A stretch of 64,000 bases of DNA from an uncultured Bacteroidales bacterium (GTDB taxonomy: Bacteria; Bacteroidota; Bacteroidia; Bacteroidales; UBA932), in the NCBI GenBank assembly GCA_934700615.1, contig CAKUXR010000001.1, forward strand, positions 106,769-170,768, written 5' to 3'. Of the stretch, positions 37,628 through 47,587 are shown one piece after another (position 1 is the stretch's first letter; every line of letters starts with the position of its first letter). Both the position numbers and the translations under genes were made by a program. The notes beneath the pieces were generated by a model. It saw nothing but the letters and a program-made list of their open reading frames with translations. It did not search any database and was not told the origin of the DNA.

Positions 37628-37945
37628 CTATAGAGACTTCCTGATTTCCACGAGCTGAGTGCGGATAGCCTTCAGACTCTCCACCGCCTTGACACGGCTC
37701 TCCACGCTCCTGCGGTCCTCCGTCATCTTCTTCTTCGCTCCGGCCAGCGTCATGCCGCCGACTTTCACGAGATGATAAATCTGTTTCAGGACATCAATGT
37801 CTTCCTGAGTATAGAGCCTGTTTCCCTTCGCGTTCCTGTGAGGTTTCAGGAAACGGCTGAAATTGTCGGACCAGTAACGCACCAGAGAGACATTGACCTC
37901 CAGCATATCAGCTACTTCCCCGATAGTGTAAAACAATCTTTCCAT
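37628..37945 (-). CDS. MerR-family transcriptional regulator
   Basis: 105 residues: winged-helix MerR domain (YTIGEVADMLEVNVSLVRYWSD, NRLYTQEDIDVLKQIYHLVK) and a short coiled tail. There is no effector domain, a layout seen in Bacteroidetes MerR-like proteins of about 110 residues. It starts 3 bp after the upstream M23 peptidase stop. Confidence 0.88.
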   Translation of the reverse strand: MERLFYTIGEVADMLEVNVSLVRYWSDNFSRFLKPHRNAKGNRLYTQEDIDVLKQIYHLVKVGGMTLAGAKKKMTEDRRSVESRVKAVESLKAIRTQLVEIRKSL

Positions 37946-37948
37946 ATC

Positions 37949-38890
37949 CTAATCCAAACTTTGTCCCGTCGTAGCGGCCATGTAGGCGGCCTTCATGTAA
38001 TCTTCAGGGCTGAATGACGCGAAAAAGAAATTCACGGGATCCAGCACGAGACTGTCCCTGTGGACCTCATAATGCAGGTGCGGAGCGAAAGAATTGCCCG
38101 ACATGCCGACATTGGCAATCTTCCTCCCGGCCTTGACACGCTCCCCTTTCCTGACCACAATATCCTGAAGATGAGCATATAACGTGCGGTACCCGCCATC
38201 GTGACCTATCTCTACGATATTGCCGGACCCCTTGCCGGAGCGTTTCACTTCCAGCACCACGCCGTCCGCTGTCGCGAGCACCGGAGTTCCCTGACCGGCG
38301 ATAAGGTCAATGCCATTGTGCATGGTCAATACCTTGTAGAAAGGGTCCATCTTCTTGCCGACCGAAGCGCCGACCTGCGCGAATTTCAGGTCCGGAACCG
38401 GCACCAGCATAGGCGGAAGGGTACGGGAAGACGCCGCATCGGAAAATACCTCCTTGAAGTTGGAGTCAATGCGGGATGTCATGTCCAGCAAGGCCAATGA
38501 CCTGCGTTCCGTATATTCGACAATGTCCTTGTCTGCCGTGGAATCGGTCGCAAAGAAAAACAGGGCCGAATTCTGAGGATCGACCGATGGAGCCTGCGAC
38601 TTGAAGATCTGCTTGTATATGGCATTGTCCCTGGCCTGCAGGTCTTTCACGACATCCGATATGAGTTTCTCCTTCTGCTCCATCTCAGGATAAAGTTTCT
38701 CGTAGAGACGGTTTTCCATCTTCAGACGCTTCTCCTCATCGGTATTGATTACCAGGGAGAATATAAGATAATAGAAAGCGGCAAGGGAGGCCGTGGCGAT
38801 AACCCATTTCGCGCATGTCCAGAGCACGCCGGAAACGGACCTTGTCACCTTGAGGAGATTGAAGTCTTTGTCTAAAATATAGCGAGCCAT
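37949..38890 (-). CDS. Membrane-anchored M23 peptidase (first of pair)
   Basis: 313 residues. N-terminal membrane anchor (KWVIATASLAAFYYLIFSLVI, 29-50), coiled linker, then a LytM/M23 domain with HNGIDLIAGQGTPVLATADG and APHLHYEVHRD (HxH). Zinc ligand positions H..D and HLH are present, so it may be an active endopeptidase of peptidoglycan crosslinks. It is paired with the next gene and near the MerR gene. Confidence 0.9.
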   Translation of the reverse strand: MARYILDKDFNLLKVTRSVSGVLWTCAKWVIATASLAAFYYLIFSLVINTDEEKRLKMENRLYEKLYPEMEQKEKLISDVVKDLQARDNAIYKQIFKSQAPSVDPQNSALFFFATDSTADKDIVEYTERRSLALLDMTSRIDSNFKEVFSDAASSRTLPPMLVPVPDLKFAQVGASVGKKMDPFYKVLTMHNGIDLIAGQGTPVLATADGVVLEVKRSGKGSGNIVEIGHDGGYRTLYAHLQDIVVRKGERVKAGRKIANVGMSGNSFAPHLHYEVHRDSLVLDPVNFFFASFSPEDYMKAAYMAATTGQSLD

Positions 38891-38901
38891 AACATTCCCT
38901 C

Positions 38902-39918
38902 CTATCTTCTTCTGGTCTTGCGGATGTGTCCGGTCATCACATTGTCCGACTCGTCAGCCACCTTCGTTATCATTGACCTGTACTCATTCAGAGGCATGTC
39001 AATGTCAAAGTAATTCACAGGATTCACATATCTGCCCTTGTATATCACCTCGTAGTGTAGATGCGGTCCGGTAGATTTTCCGGTATTTCCGCTCTCGCCG
39101 AGACATTCGCCACGCTTAAGTTTCATTCCCTCAACGACATACGCTGTCTTCAGATGTGCATATCTCGTCTTGTATCCGAAGCCGTGGTCAATGACAACGG
39201 AAGTTCCGTAGTTAAAAAGGTCGAAATTCACGGATTCCACGGTGCCGTCACCGGAAGCATAGACCGGATTTCCGGGCTTGCAGGCAAAATCAAAGCCCGT
39301 ATGCATCTTCGTATGGCCCGAAATAGGGTCGGAACGATATCCGAAAGTGCTGGAAATGCGGAACTTGGACCTGTCCGGAAGAATCGGAGGGACGGCAGGG
39401 ATACATGACGCCATGTCGCCGGCCTTTCTGGAAAGGAGTTCCACGTCATCGAAAGACTTGCTCTGGACATATGATTTCTTGGTGAGGATATCCAGACGTA
39501 TGGTCGTCTTCTTCAATGCCGAGTTGTTCTGGATATTGTCCAGATATGCGTATCTGTTCACTCCGCCGAAACCTGCGTTGCGGACCTCGGGCGAGATTTC
39601 ATTCATACCGAAGATGTTCCTGTAGATCTCGTCGTCGCGCATGCCAAGTCCCTCAAGGGTAGCGTCATACATGTCCAGCTGCCTGTTCATGAGCTCCACT
39701 TTGGAAATCCATCTGGCATTGGCCTTGCGGAGCATTATCGTCTTCGGAAGTTCCATGCCGAGGACAGAAGTGAAAAACCATATATATACGACGGAAAGGG
39801 CCATGCTTGCAATGGTGAGCATCGCCATTTTCGTGAATCGGGACTTTGCGGACGATTTCTCGATCTCGTAAAGCAGAGTCTCCGGATTAAGTTTATACTT
39901 CTTATTATAGGCCGACAT
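38902..39918 (-). CDS. Membrane-anchored M23 peptidase (second of pair)
   Basis: 338 residues from MSAYNKKYKLNPETLLYE at 39918; 12-bp gap to the next peptidase gene. One membrane helix (MAMLTIASMALSVVYIWFF), a roughly 120-residue linker, then an M23 domain with HTGFDFACKPGNPVYASGDG and GPHLHYEVIYKG. Both ligand sets present. The -7 box TATCTTTG lies at 39925-39932, so the transcript is nearly leaderless. Head gene of the long minus-strand run. Confidence 0.9.
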   Translation of the reverse strand: MSAYNKKYKLNPETLLYEIEKSSAKSRFTKMAMLTIASMALSVVYIWFFTSVLGMELPKTIMLRKANARWISKVELMNRQLDMYDATLEGLGMRDDEIYRNIFGMNEISPEVRNAGFGGVNRYAYLDNIQNNSALKKTTIRLDILTKKSYVQSKSFDDVELLSRKAGDMASCIPAVPPILPDRSKFRISSTFGYRSDPISGHTKMHTGFDFACKPGNPVYASGDGTVESVNFDLFNYGTSVVIDHGFGYKTRYAHLKTAYVVEGMKLKRGECLGESGNTGKSTGPHLHYEVIYKGRYVNPVNYFDIDMPLNEYRSMITKVADESDNVMTGHIRKTRRR

Positions 39919-39924
39919 ATTTTG

Positions 39925-39932
39925 CAAAGATA
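39925..39932 (-). promoter_or_regulatory. -7 box of the M23 peptidase operon
   Basis: Minus-strand TATCTTTG only 6 bp before the ATG at 39918; it implies a leaderless or nearly leaderless transcript. No clear -33 box. Confidence 0.5.
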
Positions 39933-40037
39933 ATGAAAAAGTTATAATTTTGTCGTTTGTTCCGTTTTTCAGCAGCATGAAACGATATGCAATATCGTGC
40001 CGGACGGACTTGACATGATGAAAATTTTTAAGTCACT

Positions 40038-42653
40038 ATGACATCTAACGAAATAAGACAGAAATTTCTGGATTTCTTCGCATCCAAGGGACATACGATT
40101 GTTCCTTCTGCGCCGATGGTCGTAAAGAACGACCCAACTCTCATGTTTACCAATGCCGGAATGAACCAGTTCAAGGACATCTTCCTCGGCAACGTCACTC
40201 CTAAGACACACAGGGCGACCGACTCTCAGAAGTGTCTCAGAGTCAGCGGAAAGCACAATGACCTCGAAGAAGTGGGACATGACTCATACCATCATACCAT
40301 GTTCGAAATGCTCGGAAACTGGAGTTTCGGAGACTATTTCAAGACAGAGGCCATCTCATGGGCATGGGAGCTTCTCACCGAAGTTTACAAGATAGACAAG
40401 ACTAAACTCTATGCCACCGTATTCGAGGGTTCCAAGGAAGACGGGACATCCCTCGACGAGGAGGCCCGACAGACATGGCTGAAATATCTCCCGGAAGACC
40501 ACGTTCTTCTCGGAGACAAACACGACAACTTCTGGGAAATGGGTGACACAGGCCCGTGCGGACCATGCAGTGAAATCCACATTGACCTCAGAAGCGACGA
40601 GGAAATCGCAAAGGTACCGGGACGCGAGCTCGTGAACAAGAGCAATCCTCTCGTAATCGAAATCTGGAACCTCGTGTTCATGCAGTTCAATAGGAAGGCA
40701 AACGGGGAACTCGAACTTCTCCCGAACCACAACATTGACACCGGCATGGGCTTCGAGCGTCTCTGCATGGTGCTTCAGGGAAAGAAGAGCAACTACGATA
40801 CGGACGTGTTTACCGGCATGATCAGCAAGATCGAGGAACTTTCAGGACATCAGTATCATGAGTCCGGAGACACCGAGGTCGCAATGCGTGTCATCGCTGA
40901 CCATATCCGCGCCATCAGCTTCTCAATCGCCGACGGCCAGCTTCCTTCCAACGTGAAGGCAGGTTATGTCATCCGCCGAATCCTCAGAAGGGCAGTCCGT
41001 TACGGATACACCTTCCTCGGATTCAACGAGCCTTTCCTCTGCCGTCTCGTGCAGCAGCTTGCAGACGATATGGGAAGCGCTTATCCGGAACTTCGCAACC
41101 AGCAGAAACTTATCGAAAGCGTTATCCGTGAAGAGGAGTTCGCATTCCTCCGCACCCTCGACAGAGGTATCAGACTCATGGATGATTATCTCGAGAAGTC
41201 TGCCGACACCAAGGTCATCAACGGCAAGGATGCCTTTGTCCTCTATGACACTTACGGCTTCCCTATCGACTTGACCGAGCTCATCGCTTCAGAAAAAGGC
41301 TATACAGTCGATCTGGAAGAGTTCAATGCCGAGCTCCAGAAGCAGAAGGAAAGGGCAAGACAGGCCACTTCCAACGAATTCGGCGACTGGATCCAGTACA
41401 ACAATGGCGAAGAAGAGGAATTCCTCGGCTACGACTACACTGACATTGACGGTGTCAGCCTCATCAAGCAGCGCACCGTAAAGCAGAAGAACAAGACGAT
41501 GTTCCAGCTCGTGTTCGACCGCACTCCGTTCTATGCGGAGATGGGAGGACAGGTCGGTGATACCGGATATATCGAGTCTGAAAGCGGCGAGAGAATCAAC
41601 ATCCTCAACACCGTGAAGGAGAACAACCTCACCATCCACATCGCTGAGCGCATCCCTTCAGACTGCACAGAGTCATTCTCCCTCCACGTAGATGCTGAAA
41701 GAAGGCTCAAAATCACGAACAACCATACCACCACCCACCTTCTCGACCAGGCGCTCCGCGAAGTTCTCGGACCACATGTCGAGCAGAAAGGTTCATACGT
41801 ATGCCCTGACTACCTCAGATTCGACTTCTCTCATTTCTCAAAGATGACTGACGAAGAAATCGAAAAAGTGGAGAAGAGGGTCAATGAACTTATCCGCGCC
41901 AACTATCCTCTCGAAGAGAAGAGAGACGCGACAATGGAGGAGGCTACCGCAATGGGAGCAATCGCACTGTTCGGAGAGAAGTACGGCGACAGGGTGAGAG
42001 TCGTGAAGTTCGGCAAGTCAGTCGAGCTCTGCGGCGGTACACATGCACAGGCGACCGGTCAGATCGGTATGTTCATGCTCCTTTCAGAGGGCGCAGTTGC
42101 AGCCGGCGTGAGACGTATCGAAGCCGTTACTGGTGAGGCCGCATGGATGCACACCCGCGCAATGAGCGAGACATTGAAAAATGCAAAGGCATTCTTCAAC
42201 AACACACCGGACCTCGGAGAGGCTATCCGCAAGGTAATCGACGAGAATGCCGGCTACAAGAAAGAAATCGAAAGCTTCGTCCAGGAAAAGGTCGCAAGAC
42301 TCGCTGAAAAGATTTCCAAGGAGGCCAAGGAGATCAATGGCATAAAGGTTGTCGAGTTCTCACAGTCCATGGATCCTGCCATGGCCAAGGGTGTCGCAGG
42401 ACTTCTCCAGAAGCAGATGGAGAATTTCGTATTGGCTGCCGCATTCGAATATGCGGAGAAGCCGAACCTTGTACTAATGTACTCCCAGGACCTCGTGGCC
42501 AAAGGAAAGAATGCCGGCAAGGACATCCGCGAAGCCGCCAAGTTCATCCTCGGCGGAGGAGGCGGACAGCCTGGTCTCGCTACAGCAGGCGGAAAGAATG
42601 TCGCCGGGCTTAAGGAGGCCCTCGCCAAACTCGTCGAGCTGGCTACAGCCTAG
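40038..42653 (+). CDS. alaS: Alanyl-tRNA synthetase
   Basis: 871 residues, the standard length. Start [19 protein letters not shown], then the class II catalytic core ([38 protein letters not shown]), the editing domain ([15 protein letters not shown] zinc histidines; [13 protein letters not shown]), and the C-terminal domain with [14 protein letters not shown]. It charges tRNA-Ala. Divergent from the M23 genes and followed by a terminator. Confidence 0.98.
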   Translation: MTSNEIRQKFLDFFASKGHTIVPSAPMVVKNDPTLMFTNAGMNQFKDIFLGNVTPKTHRATDSQKCLRVSGKHNDLEEVGHDSYHHTMFEMLGNWSFGDYFKTEAISWAWELLTEVYKIDKTKLYATVFEGSKEDGTSLDEEARQTWLKYLPEDHVLLGDKHDNFWEMGDTGPCGPCSEIHIDLRSDEEIAKVPGRELVNKSNPLVIEIWNLVFMQFNRKANGELELLPNHNIDTGMGFERLCMVLQGKKSNYDTDVFTGMISKIEELSGHQYHESGDTEVAMRVIADHIRAISFSIADGQLPSNVKAGYVIRRILRRAVRYGYTFLGFNEPFLCRLVQQLADDMGSAYPELRNQQKLIESVIREEEFAFLRTLDRGIRLMDDYLEKSADTKVINGKDAFVLYDTYGFPIDLTELIASEKGYTVDLEEFNAELQKQKERARQATSNEFGDWIQYNNGEEEEFLGYDYTDIDGVSLIKQRTVKQKNKTMFQLVFDRTPFYAEMGGQVGDTGYIESESGERINILNTVKENNLTIHIAERIPSDCTESFSLHVDAERRLKITNNHTTTHLLDQALREVLGPHVEQKGSYVCPDYLRFDFSHFSKMTDEEIEKVEKRVNELIRANYPLEEKRDATMEEATAMGAIALFGEKYGDRVRVVKFGKSVELCGGTHAQATGQIGMFMLLSEGAVAAGVRRIEAVTGEAAWMHTRAMSETLKNAKAFFNNTPDLGEAIRKVIDENAGYKKEIESFVQEKVARLAEKISKEAKEINGIKVVEFSQSMDPAMAKGVAGLLQKQMENFVLAAAFEYAEKPNLVLMYSQDLVAKGKNAGKDIREAAKFILGGGGGQPGLATAGGKNVAGLKEALAKLVELATA

Positions 42654-42664
42654 TATACGAACAC

Positions 42665-42708
42665 AGAGAGTGTGGCTGACATACATTCCGGTCACACTCT
42701 CTATTTAT
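42665..42708 (+). terminator. alaS terminator
   Basis: Perfect 10-bp stem AGAGAGTGTG (42665-42674) and CACACTCTCT (42693-42702), followed by ATTTATAA. It lies 12 bp after the alaS stop. Confidence 0.75.
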
Positions 42709-42721
42709 AATACAGCAGCAG

Positions 42722-45214
42722 ATGAAGAAACTCGATCAGTTCATACTGAAATCATTTCTGGGGCCGTTCTTCGGCATCCTTATGGTCGTCATATTCATTC
42801 TGATGCTCCAGTTCCTGTGGCTTTACATTGATGAACTCGTAGGTAAAGGTCTGGGATTCAAGATTATTCTGGAATTCCTCGGCTGGGGAAGCGCGACCAT
42901 GCTTCCTCTGTCGCTGCCTTTGGCCACCCTGCTGGCGTCAGTGATGACTGTTGGCCAGATGGCTGAGAACAACGAACTCATTGCCATGAAGTCTGCGGGA
43001 ATATCCCTCGTAAGAGTCCTGACACCGCTTATCATTTCCGCCGGAGTCATCAGTATTCTCGCGTTCTTTGCGGTGAACAACCTGGTTCCTGTCTCATACA
43101 ACAAGATTTACACACTCCGCGACGACATCGGAAAGACAAAGGAGGAAATCAACATTCCTACCGGAACTTTCTACGACGGAATCGACGGATATGTCCTGAG
43201 AATCGACTCGAAAGATGACAAGACCGGCTACATGCATGGGGTCATGGTCTATGACCATACTGCAAACAAGGGTAACGTAAGTGTCACCCTGGCGGACTCG
43301 GCAATGATAAAGATGTCCAAGTCGAAGGATTATCTGACGTTCCAGCTCTTCAGCGGAACCAATTACCAGGAAACCAACAAGATGTCCTACCGTGACACCT
43401 CGCTGCAGCTCCAGAGAATCAATTTCCGTCAGCAGGACATGATCATCCCGTTGCAGAACTACGCCTTCCAGAAATCAGACAAATCCAAGTTCGGAGACCA
43501 GGTGAAGGCCATGAGCCTCTCGCAGCTGAGACATGGAAAAGATTCATTGACGAACCTCAACGATTCCACCAGGACAGTCAATCTTACAGCGTTCATGTCC
43601 AAGAAGCTGCTGAGATATTCCAACCAGCTGGATACGGCCGTCCATTATCAGAGCCGGACTCCTCTGGAACTGGATGACATGTCATGGAAGAACCGCGACC
43701 AGGAGGTCAGGGCATACGAAAACGCCGCCCGAATCGCAGAGGATTTCAAGATGGCTGCCAGCGGGTATGAGAACGACGTATATAGTTACCTATATATATT
43801 AAGGAGGACAGACGTGGAGCTGCTGAAGAAATTCGCAGAGGCATTGGCCTGCTTCCTGCTCTTCTTCATCGGCGCGCCGCTCGGAGCATTCATCCGAAAA
43901 GGCGGTCTTGGAGTCTCAGCCATCATCGCGGTCATGTTCTTCGTGCTCTACTGGGTTGTGGACATCACGGGTACGAAACTGGCACGCGACGGAGAGGTCA
44001 CCGCAGCGGCAGGAGCATTCATCTCTTCAGTCGTCCTGGCACCTCTGGGCGTCTATTTCACATGGAAAGCGGCACATGACTCCGCAATATTCAACACTGA
44101 GAACTTCGGTTCATGGTGGAGAAAAATAAAGAGCAAATTTATGAATACATTCAGAAAGACCAGAATAGTATATATGGGAACGCCTGAGTTCGCAGTCGCT
44201 CCTCTGAAGGCCCTCATTGAAGCCGGATACAACGTCGTCGGAGTAGTCACAGTCGCCGACAAGCCGAGCGGAAGAGGACTTAAAGTCAATGAAAGTGCAG
44301 TCAAGAAGTTTGCGGTGGAGCAGGGCATCCCGGTTCTGCAGCCTGTCAAGCTGAAAGACCCCGAGTTTCAGAAGCAACTCGCTGATTTCAAGGCAGATCT
44401 CTTCGTAGTAGTGGCATTCAGAATGCTTCCGGAATCGGTATGGTCAATGCCGAAACTCGGCACTTTCAATCTCCATGCCGCCCTCCTGCCTCAGTACAGG
44501 GGCGCAGCTCCTATCAACTGGGCTGTCATCAATGGCGAGAGACTCACCGGAGTGACTACCTTCATGATCGACAAGGACATTGACACCGGCGGAATCATGC
44601 TCAGACAGGAATGCCGAATCGAACCAGACGACACTGCCGGCGACATCCATGACAAACTCATGCCGATCGGAGCACAGCTCGTGGTAGAGACAGTCCAGGG
44701 TATCATTGAAAGGAATATCGAGACCAGAGTACAGAGAAGCTTCATCCAGGGTTCCGAGGTGCTGAAACCGGCACCGAAGCTCACTCGCGAGCTCTGTCAC
44801 ATCGACTGGAACGACACGACCAAGAATGTTTACAACCTCATCAGAGGTCTGAGCCCGTACCCTACCGCCTTCACGGAACTCGTACCGGAAGGAGACGAGA
44901 CAAAGGCACCTGCACAGCTCAAGGTTTTCGCCACGGAAAAAGTGGAGGGAGAAGAGTTCAGGTCAATGCTGGAGCACATTGGAAAAGACAATGTTACACC
45001 TGGAACCATCCTCAGCGACGGCAAGGGATTCTTTGCAATAGCCACAGCGGACGGCGCGATTTCCATCAAGGATATGCAGCTTGCTGGCAAGAAGCGAATG
45101 GAAGTCAAGGCTTTCCTCGCAGGTTTCAGAAATCCTATGTCCTGGACCACTACGGCAGGCACTTCCAAGGCTGAAATGGAGAAGGCCAGACCGGTTTCAA
45201 ACCCTGAAGCATAA
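42722..45214 (+). CDS. Fused LptF/LptG-type permease and methionyl-tRNA formyltransferase
   Basis: One uninterrupted frame of 830 codons. Residues 1-473 are a YjgP/YjgQ (LptF/G) permease: three N-terminal membrane segments (about 12-36, 55-76, 98-120), a large periplasmic domain, then three C-terminal segments (about 375-455) and SWWRKIKSKF. Residue 474 is the Met (codon at 44141) that would start a normal 357-residue Fmt: VYMGTPEFAVAPL, GTFNLHAALLPQYRGAAPINW with catalytic N583 and H585, and KDIDTGGIM with D621. LptF/G moves lipopolysaccharide out of the inner membrane; Fmt formylates initiator Met-tRNA in the cytosol. No stop codon lies between them. Either a true fusion or a lost stop with internal initiation at 44141. 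Confidence 0.85.
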   Translation: MKKLDQFILKSFLGPFFGILMVVIFILMLQFLWLYIDELVGKGLGFKIILEFLGWGSATMLPLSLPLATLLASVMTVGQMAENNELIAMKSAGISLVRVLTPLIISAGVISILAFFAVNNLVPVSYNKIYTLRDDIGKTKEEINIPTGTFYDGIDGYVLRIDSKDDKTGYMHGVMVYDHTANKGNVSVTLADSAMIKMSKSKDYLTFQLFSGTNYQETNKMSYRDTSLQLQRINFRQQDMIIPLQNYAFQKSDKSKFGDQVKAMSLSQLRHGKDSLTNLNDSTRTVNLTAFMSKKLLRYSNQLDTAVHYQSRTPLELDDMSWKNRDQEVRAYENAARIAEDFKMAASGYENDVYSYLYILRRTDVELLKKFAEALACFLLFFIGAPLGAFIRKGGLGVSAIIAVMFFVLYWVVDITGTKLARDGEVTAAAGAFISSVVLAPLGVYFTWKAAHDSAIFNTENFGSWWRKIKSKFMNTFRKTRIVYMGTPEFAVAPLKALIEAGYNVVGVVTVADKPSGRGLKVNESAVKKFAVEQGIPVLQPVKLKDPEFQKQLADFKADLFVVVAFRMLPESVWSMPKLGTFNLHAALLPQYRGAAPINWAVINGERLTGVTTFMIDKDIDTGGIMLRQECRIEPDDTAGDIHDKLMPIGAQLVVETVQGIIERNIETRVQRSFIQGSEVLKPAPKLTRELCHIDWNDTTKNVYNLIRGLSPYPTAFTELVPEGDETKAPAQLKVFATEKVEGEEFRSMLEHIGKDNVTPGTILSDGKGFFAIATADGAISIKDMQLAGKKRMEVKAFLAGFRNPMSWTTTAGTSKAEMEKARPVSNPEA
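44141..45214 (+). other. fmt: Fmt portion with possible internal start
   Basis: The ATG at 44141 is preceded by the A-rich stretch AAAAATAAAGAGCAAATTT, the usual translation-start context in Bacteroidetes, so a free methionyl-tRNA formyltransferase could be made from the fused frame. The protein from here has full length and all three catalytic residues (N110, H112, D148 in its own numbering). The hydroxyl-lined SLLP loop reads ALLP. Confidence 0.6.
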
Positions 45215-45248
45215 CCGGTTCTGTAGCGGGCAGGTCTAAAACGAAACA

Positions 45249-45298
45249 AACGCAAATTGGAACAAGAATAGCGACTTTTGTTCCAATTTGCGTTTTTT
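45249..45298 (+). terminator. Strong terminator after the fusion gene
   Basis: Perfect stem of 16-17 bp, CGCAAATTGGAACAA with TTGTTCCAATTTGCG, loop of 12 bases, then TTTTTTG. Confidence 0.92.
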
Positions 45299-45303
45299 GC
45301 ACA

Positions 45304-45335
45304 TTTGGAAAACGAATAAAAATGACATACATTTG
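45304..45335 (+). promoter_or_regulatory. Promoter of the DUF4493 lipoprotein operon
   Basis: TTTG at 45304-45307, 20-bp spacer, TACATTTG at 45328-45335: a full match to the Bacteroidetes promoter. Transcription should start near 45342, which rules out the ATG at 45322 and supports the one at 45364. Confidence 0.85.
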
Positions 45336-45363
45336 TGGATTATGTTTTTTATTTAACAAATAC

Positions 45364-47568
45364 ATGAAGTACCCTAAATTATTGACACTGTGTGCAATAA
45401 CAGCGGCAATGACTTCTTGCTCGACTTCAGGCCCGGAAGAGACAACCGGAATGGCAGAAGTTACGCTGGCATTGACCACAGACGGGTCTCACAATTTTAA
45501 TGTGAAGTCCCAGGCAGAGGAGACTCTCCCTGAAATTGATGACTTTACCGTTGAAATTTTCAAGAAAGCCAATGGTAAACGTCTCTACAGAGACACTTAT
45601 GCAAATTCGACTGAAAAGAAAATTCGCCTGAACGGCGGAGACTACAATCTTTATGCTTTTTATGGTGATTCTCTGAAAGCCGGCTTCGACGCCGCGTACT
45701 ACCAGGCCAAGGTGCCTTTCTCCATTACCCCGAAAGACAGATCTGTCACAGTAAAGGGAACAGCCAAGCTTGCGAACGTGAAAGTTGCTGTGAATTATGG
45801 AGACAATCTCAAGGAATTCTACAAGGACTATGTTGGTTCAGTATCCACGGACAAGAAGAACGTCACGGATACATTGACCTTCAAACAGGATGAAACCCGC
45901 GCCGCATTCATTCCGGCAGGCAACCTCAGTTTCCGCCTCTATGCCAAGATCGACGGCAAGTGGAAGGTATATAAACCGGAGGCAATCAAGTGCGAGCCGA
46001 ACGATTTCATCACTTTCAATGTCAATACTTCAGCATTCACCGGAAAGCTGACCATCGGCATCAAGATCGACAACAGCACTTCTCTTGTCGAGAAAGAGTG
46101 GACGGTTTCCGCGACTGATGTAGCTGCCGGGGCTCCTGAAATCAAACTCGGAAGCAGTCTCAGCGAGACAGGAGAAAACACTGTCTATGAGGGTGAGGAA
46201 ATGGAGAACGGACTTGTCAGCGTGATTTCACGCGCAGGTTTCAAGACCGCTGTCCTCAAGGTAAATTCCGAATATCTCTCTGCAGCAGGAGTTCCTGCCG
46301 AGGTGGATCTGGTGAACATTGACGCCGAGGTGAAGAAGACATTGGAAAAGGCCGGCATTCATTGCCTTGCAATGGACGGAACGACAGTTTTCTCCGGCAT
46401 TGACTTTTCTGAACTCGGAAGGAAACTCGCGTTCAGCGCAGAAAATCCTTTCCAGGGAACATTTACATTGACAGTGACCGACAAGAACGGCAAACAGGTG
46501 ACCAGCCCGGAGGTTTCATTCGTCCTCAAGGGTACAGACGCCTCATTGTCATTGAATGAATCCGATGTCTATTCTCACAGAATCACGAAGTTCAGTGCTA
46601 CTGTCATCAGCGGAGATATAAACAAGTTCCGTGTCGAGTACAAGGAAGGCGACGGTTCAGTCTGGAAGACAGCCGAGGGTGGCGTAATCAGCGGGAACAC
46701 AATTTCTTACACCAACTTCGGAGGCCTCACTGCCAATACTGAGTATCAGTTCAGGATTAACCACAACGGACGTCTTGAGAGTTATTCCTCTCCGATTTCC
46801 GTAAGGACTGAGGGAGCAGAGCAGGTGGAGAATGCCGGTTTCGAGAACTGGTACAGCAAGGAAGTCTATAAGAAGACGACCTGGTCTTTCGGCACCACCG
46901 GACTTGGCATTGATGAATGGTTCCCCAAGTCTTCTGAGACTGAGGCCAATTATTGGGCTACCCGCAATGACCTGACGACATCTCAGCGCAGTGGCGTATC
47001 TTGCTATTACACATCATATTCAGGCACGCTCAAGACTTCTGATGCCCATTCAGGCTCAGGCGCGGCTGAGATCAGCACTGTCGGATGGGGCGAGGGAAAT
47101 ACCTTCGTGGACGGTTCCGGATATGTACTGAAGAACAAGACAGCCGGTATGCTTTATATCGGAGAATATACATTGAACGGAGAGTCTCCTGAGACTTATG
47201 GCCGCGCGTTCACATCAAGGCCTGACAGATTCCGTTTCTATTACAAGTTCAACCCTGTCAAAACTGAGGAATTCAAGGCTTATATCGTAGTCGAGAACAG
47301 GGACAATAATGTAGTCACTGAACTTGGCAGAGCAGAACTCGTCAGCGGTGAAAAGGTCGATGCCTATAAGGAGGCAACTCTCAGCATCGATTATTCCAAT
47401 ACTGAACTGAAAGCAACACACATGTACGTTGTCTTTATATCAAGTACTGCAGAAAATCCTGAGGTCCAGAAACTTAAAGGCAGCAAGGGTGCGTTCGACG
47501 GATATAGCGACAGCCGTTTCGTCGGCAGCGTACTGAAAGTGGATGACATTGAACTTATTTATGAATAA
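45364..47568 (+). CDS. DUF4493/PCMD domain surface lipoprotein
   Basis: 734 residues from MKYPKLLTLCAITAAMTSC, a lipoprotein signal with MTSC lipobox. The N-terminal 120 residues resemble DUF4493 (IDDFTVEIFKKANGKRLYRDTY, YNLYAFYGDS). Ig/FN3-like repeats follow, and the C-terminal third from about 485 (FENWYSKEVYKKTTWSF) has the beta-sandwich pattern of the putative carbohydrate-metabolism domain (PCMD). PCMD proteins are found in polysaccharide-use loci of gut Bacteroidetes; substrate unknown. First of a four-gene operon. Confidence 0.78.
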   Translation: MKYPKLLTLCAITAAMTSCSTSGPEETTGMAEVTLALTTDGSHNFNVKSQAEETLPEIDDFTVEIFKKANGKRLYRDTYANSTEKKIRLNGGDYNLYAFYGDSLKAGFDAAYYQAKVPFSITPKDRSVTVKGTAKLANVKVAVNYGDNLKEFYKDYVGSVSTDKKNVTDTLTFKQDETRAAFIPAGNLSFRLYAKIDGKWKVYKPEAIKCEPNDFITFNVNTSAFTGKLTIGIKIDNSTSLVEKEWTVSATDVAAGAPEIKLGSSLSETGENTVYEGEEMENGLVSVISRAGFKTAVLKVNSEYLSAAGVPAEVDLVNIDAEVKKTLEKAGIHCLAMDGTTVFSGIDFSELGRKLAFSAENPFQGTFTLTVTDKNGKQVTSPEVSFVLKGTDASLSLNESDVYSHRITKFSATVISGDINKFRVEYKEGDGSVWKTAEGGVISGNTISYTNFGGLTANTEYQFRINHNGRLESYSSPISVRTEGAEQVENAGFENWYSKEVYKKTTWSFGTTGLGIDEWFPKSSETEANYWATRNDLTTSQRSGVSCYYTSYSGTLKTSDAHSGSGAAEISTVGWGEGNTFVDGSGYVLKNKTAGMLYIGEYTLNGESPETYGRAFTSRPDRFRFYYKFNPVKTEEFKAYIVVENRDNNVVTELGRAELVSGEKVDAYKEATLSIDYSNTELKATHMYVVFISSTAENPEVQKLKGSKGAFDGYSDSRFVGSVLKVDDIELIYE

Positions 47569-47587
47569 AAGAAAGACAAACATCAAT

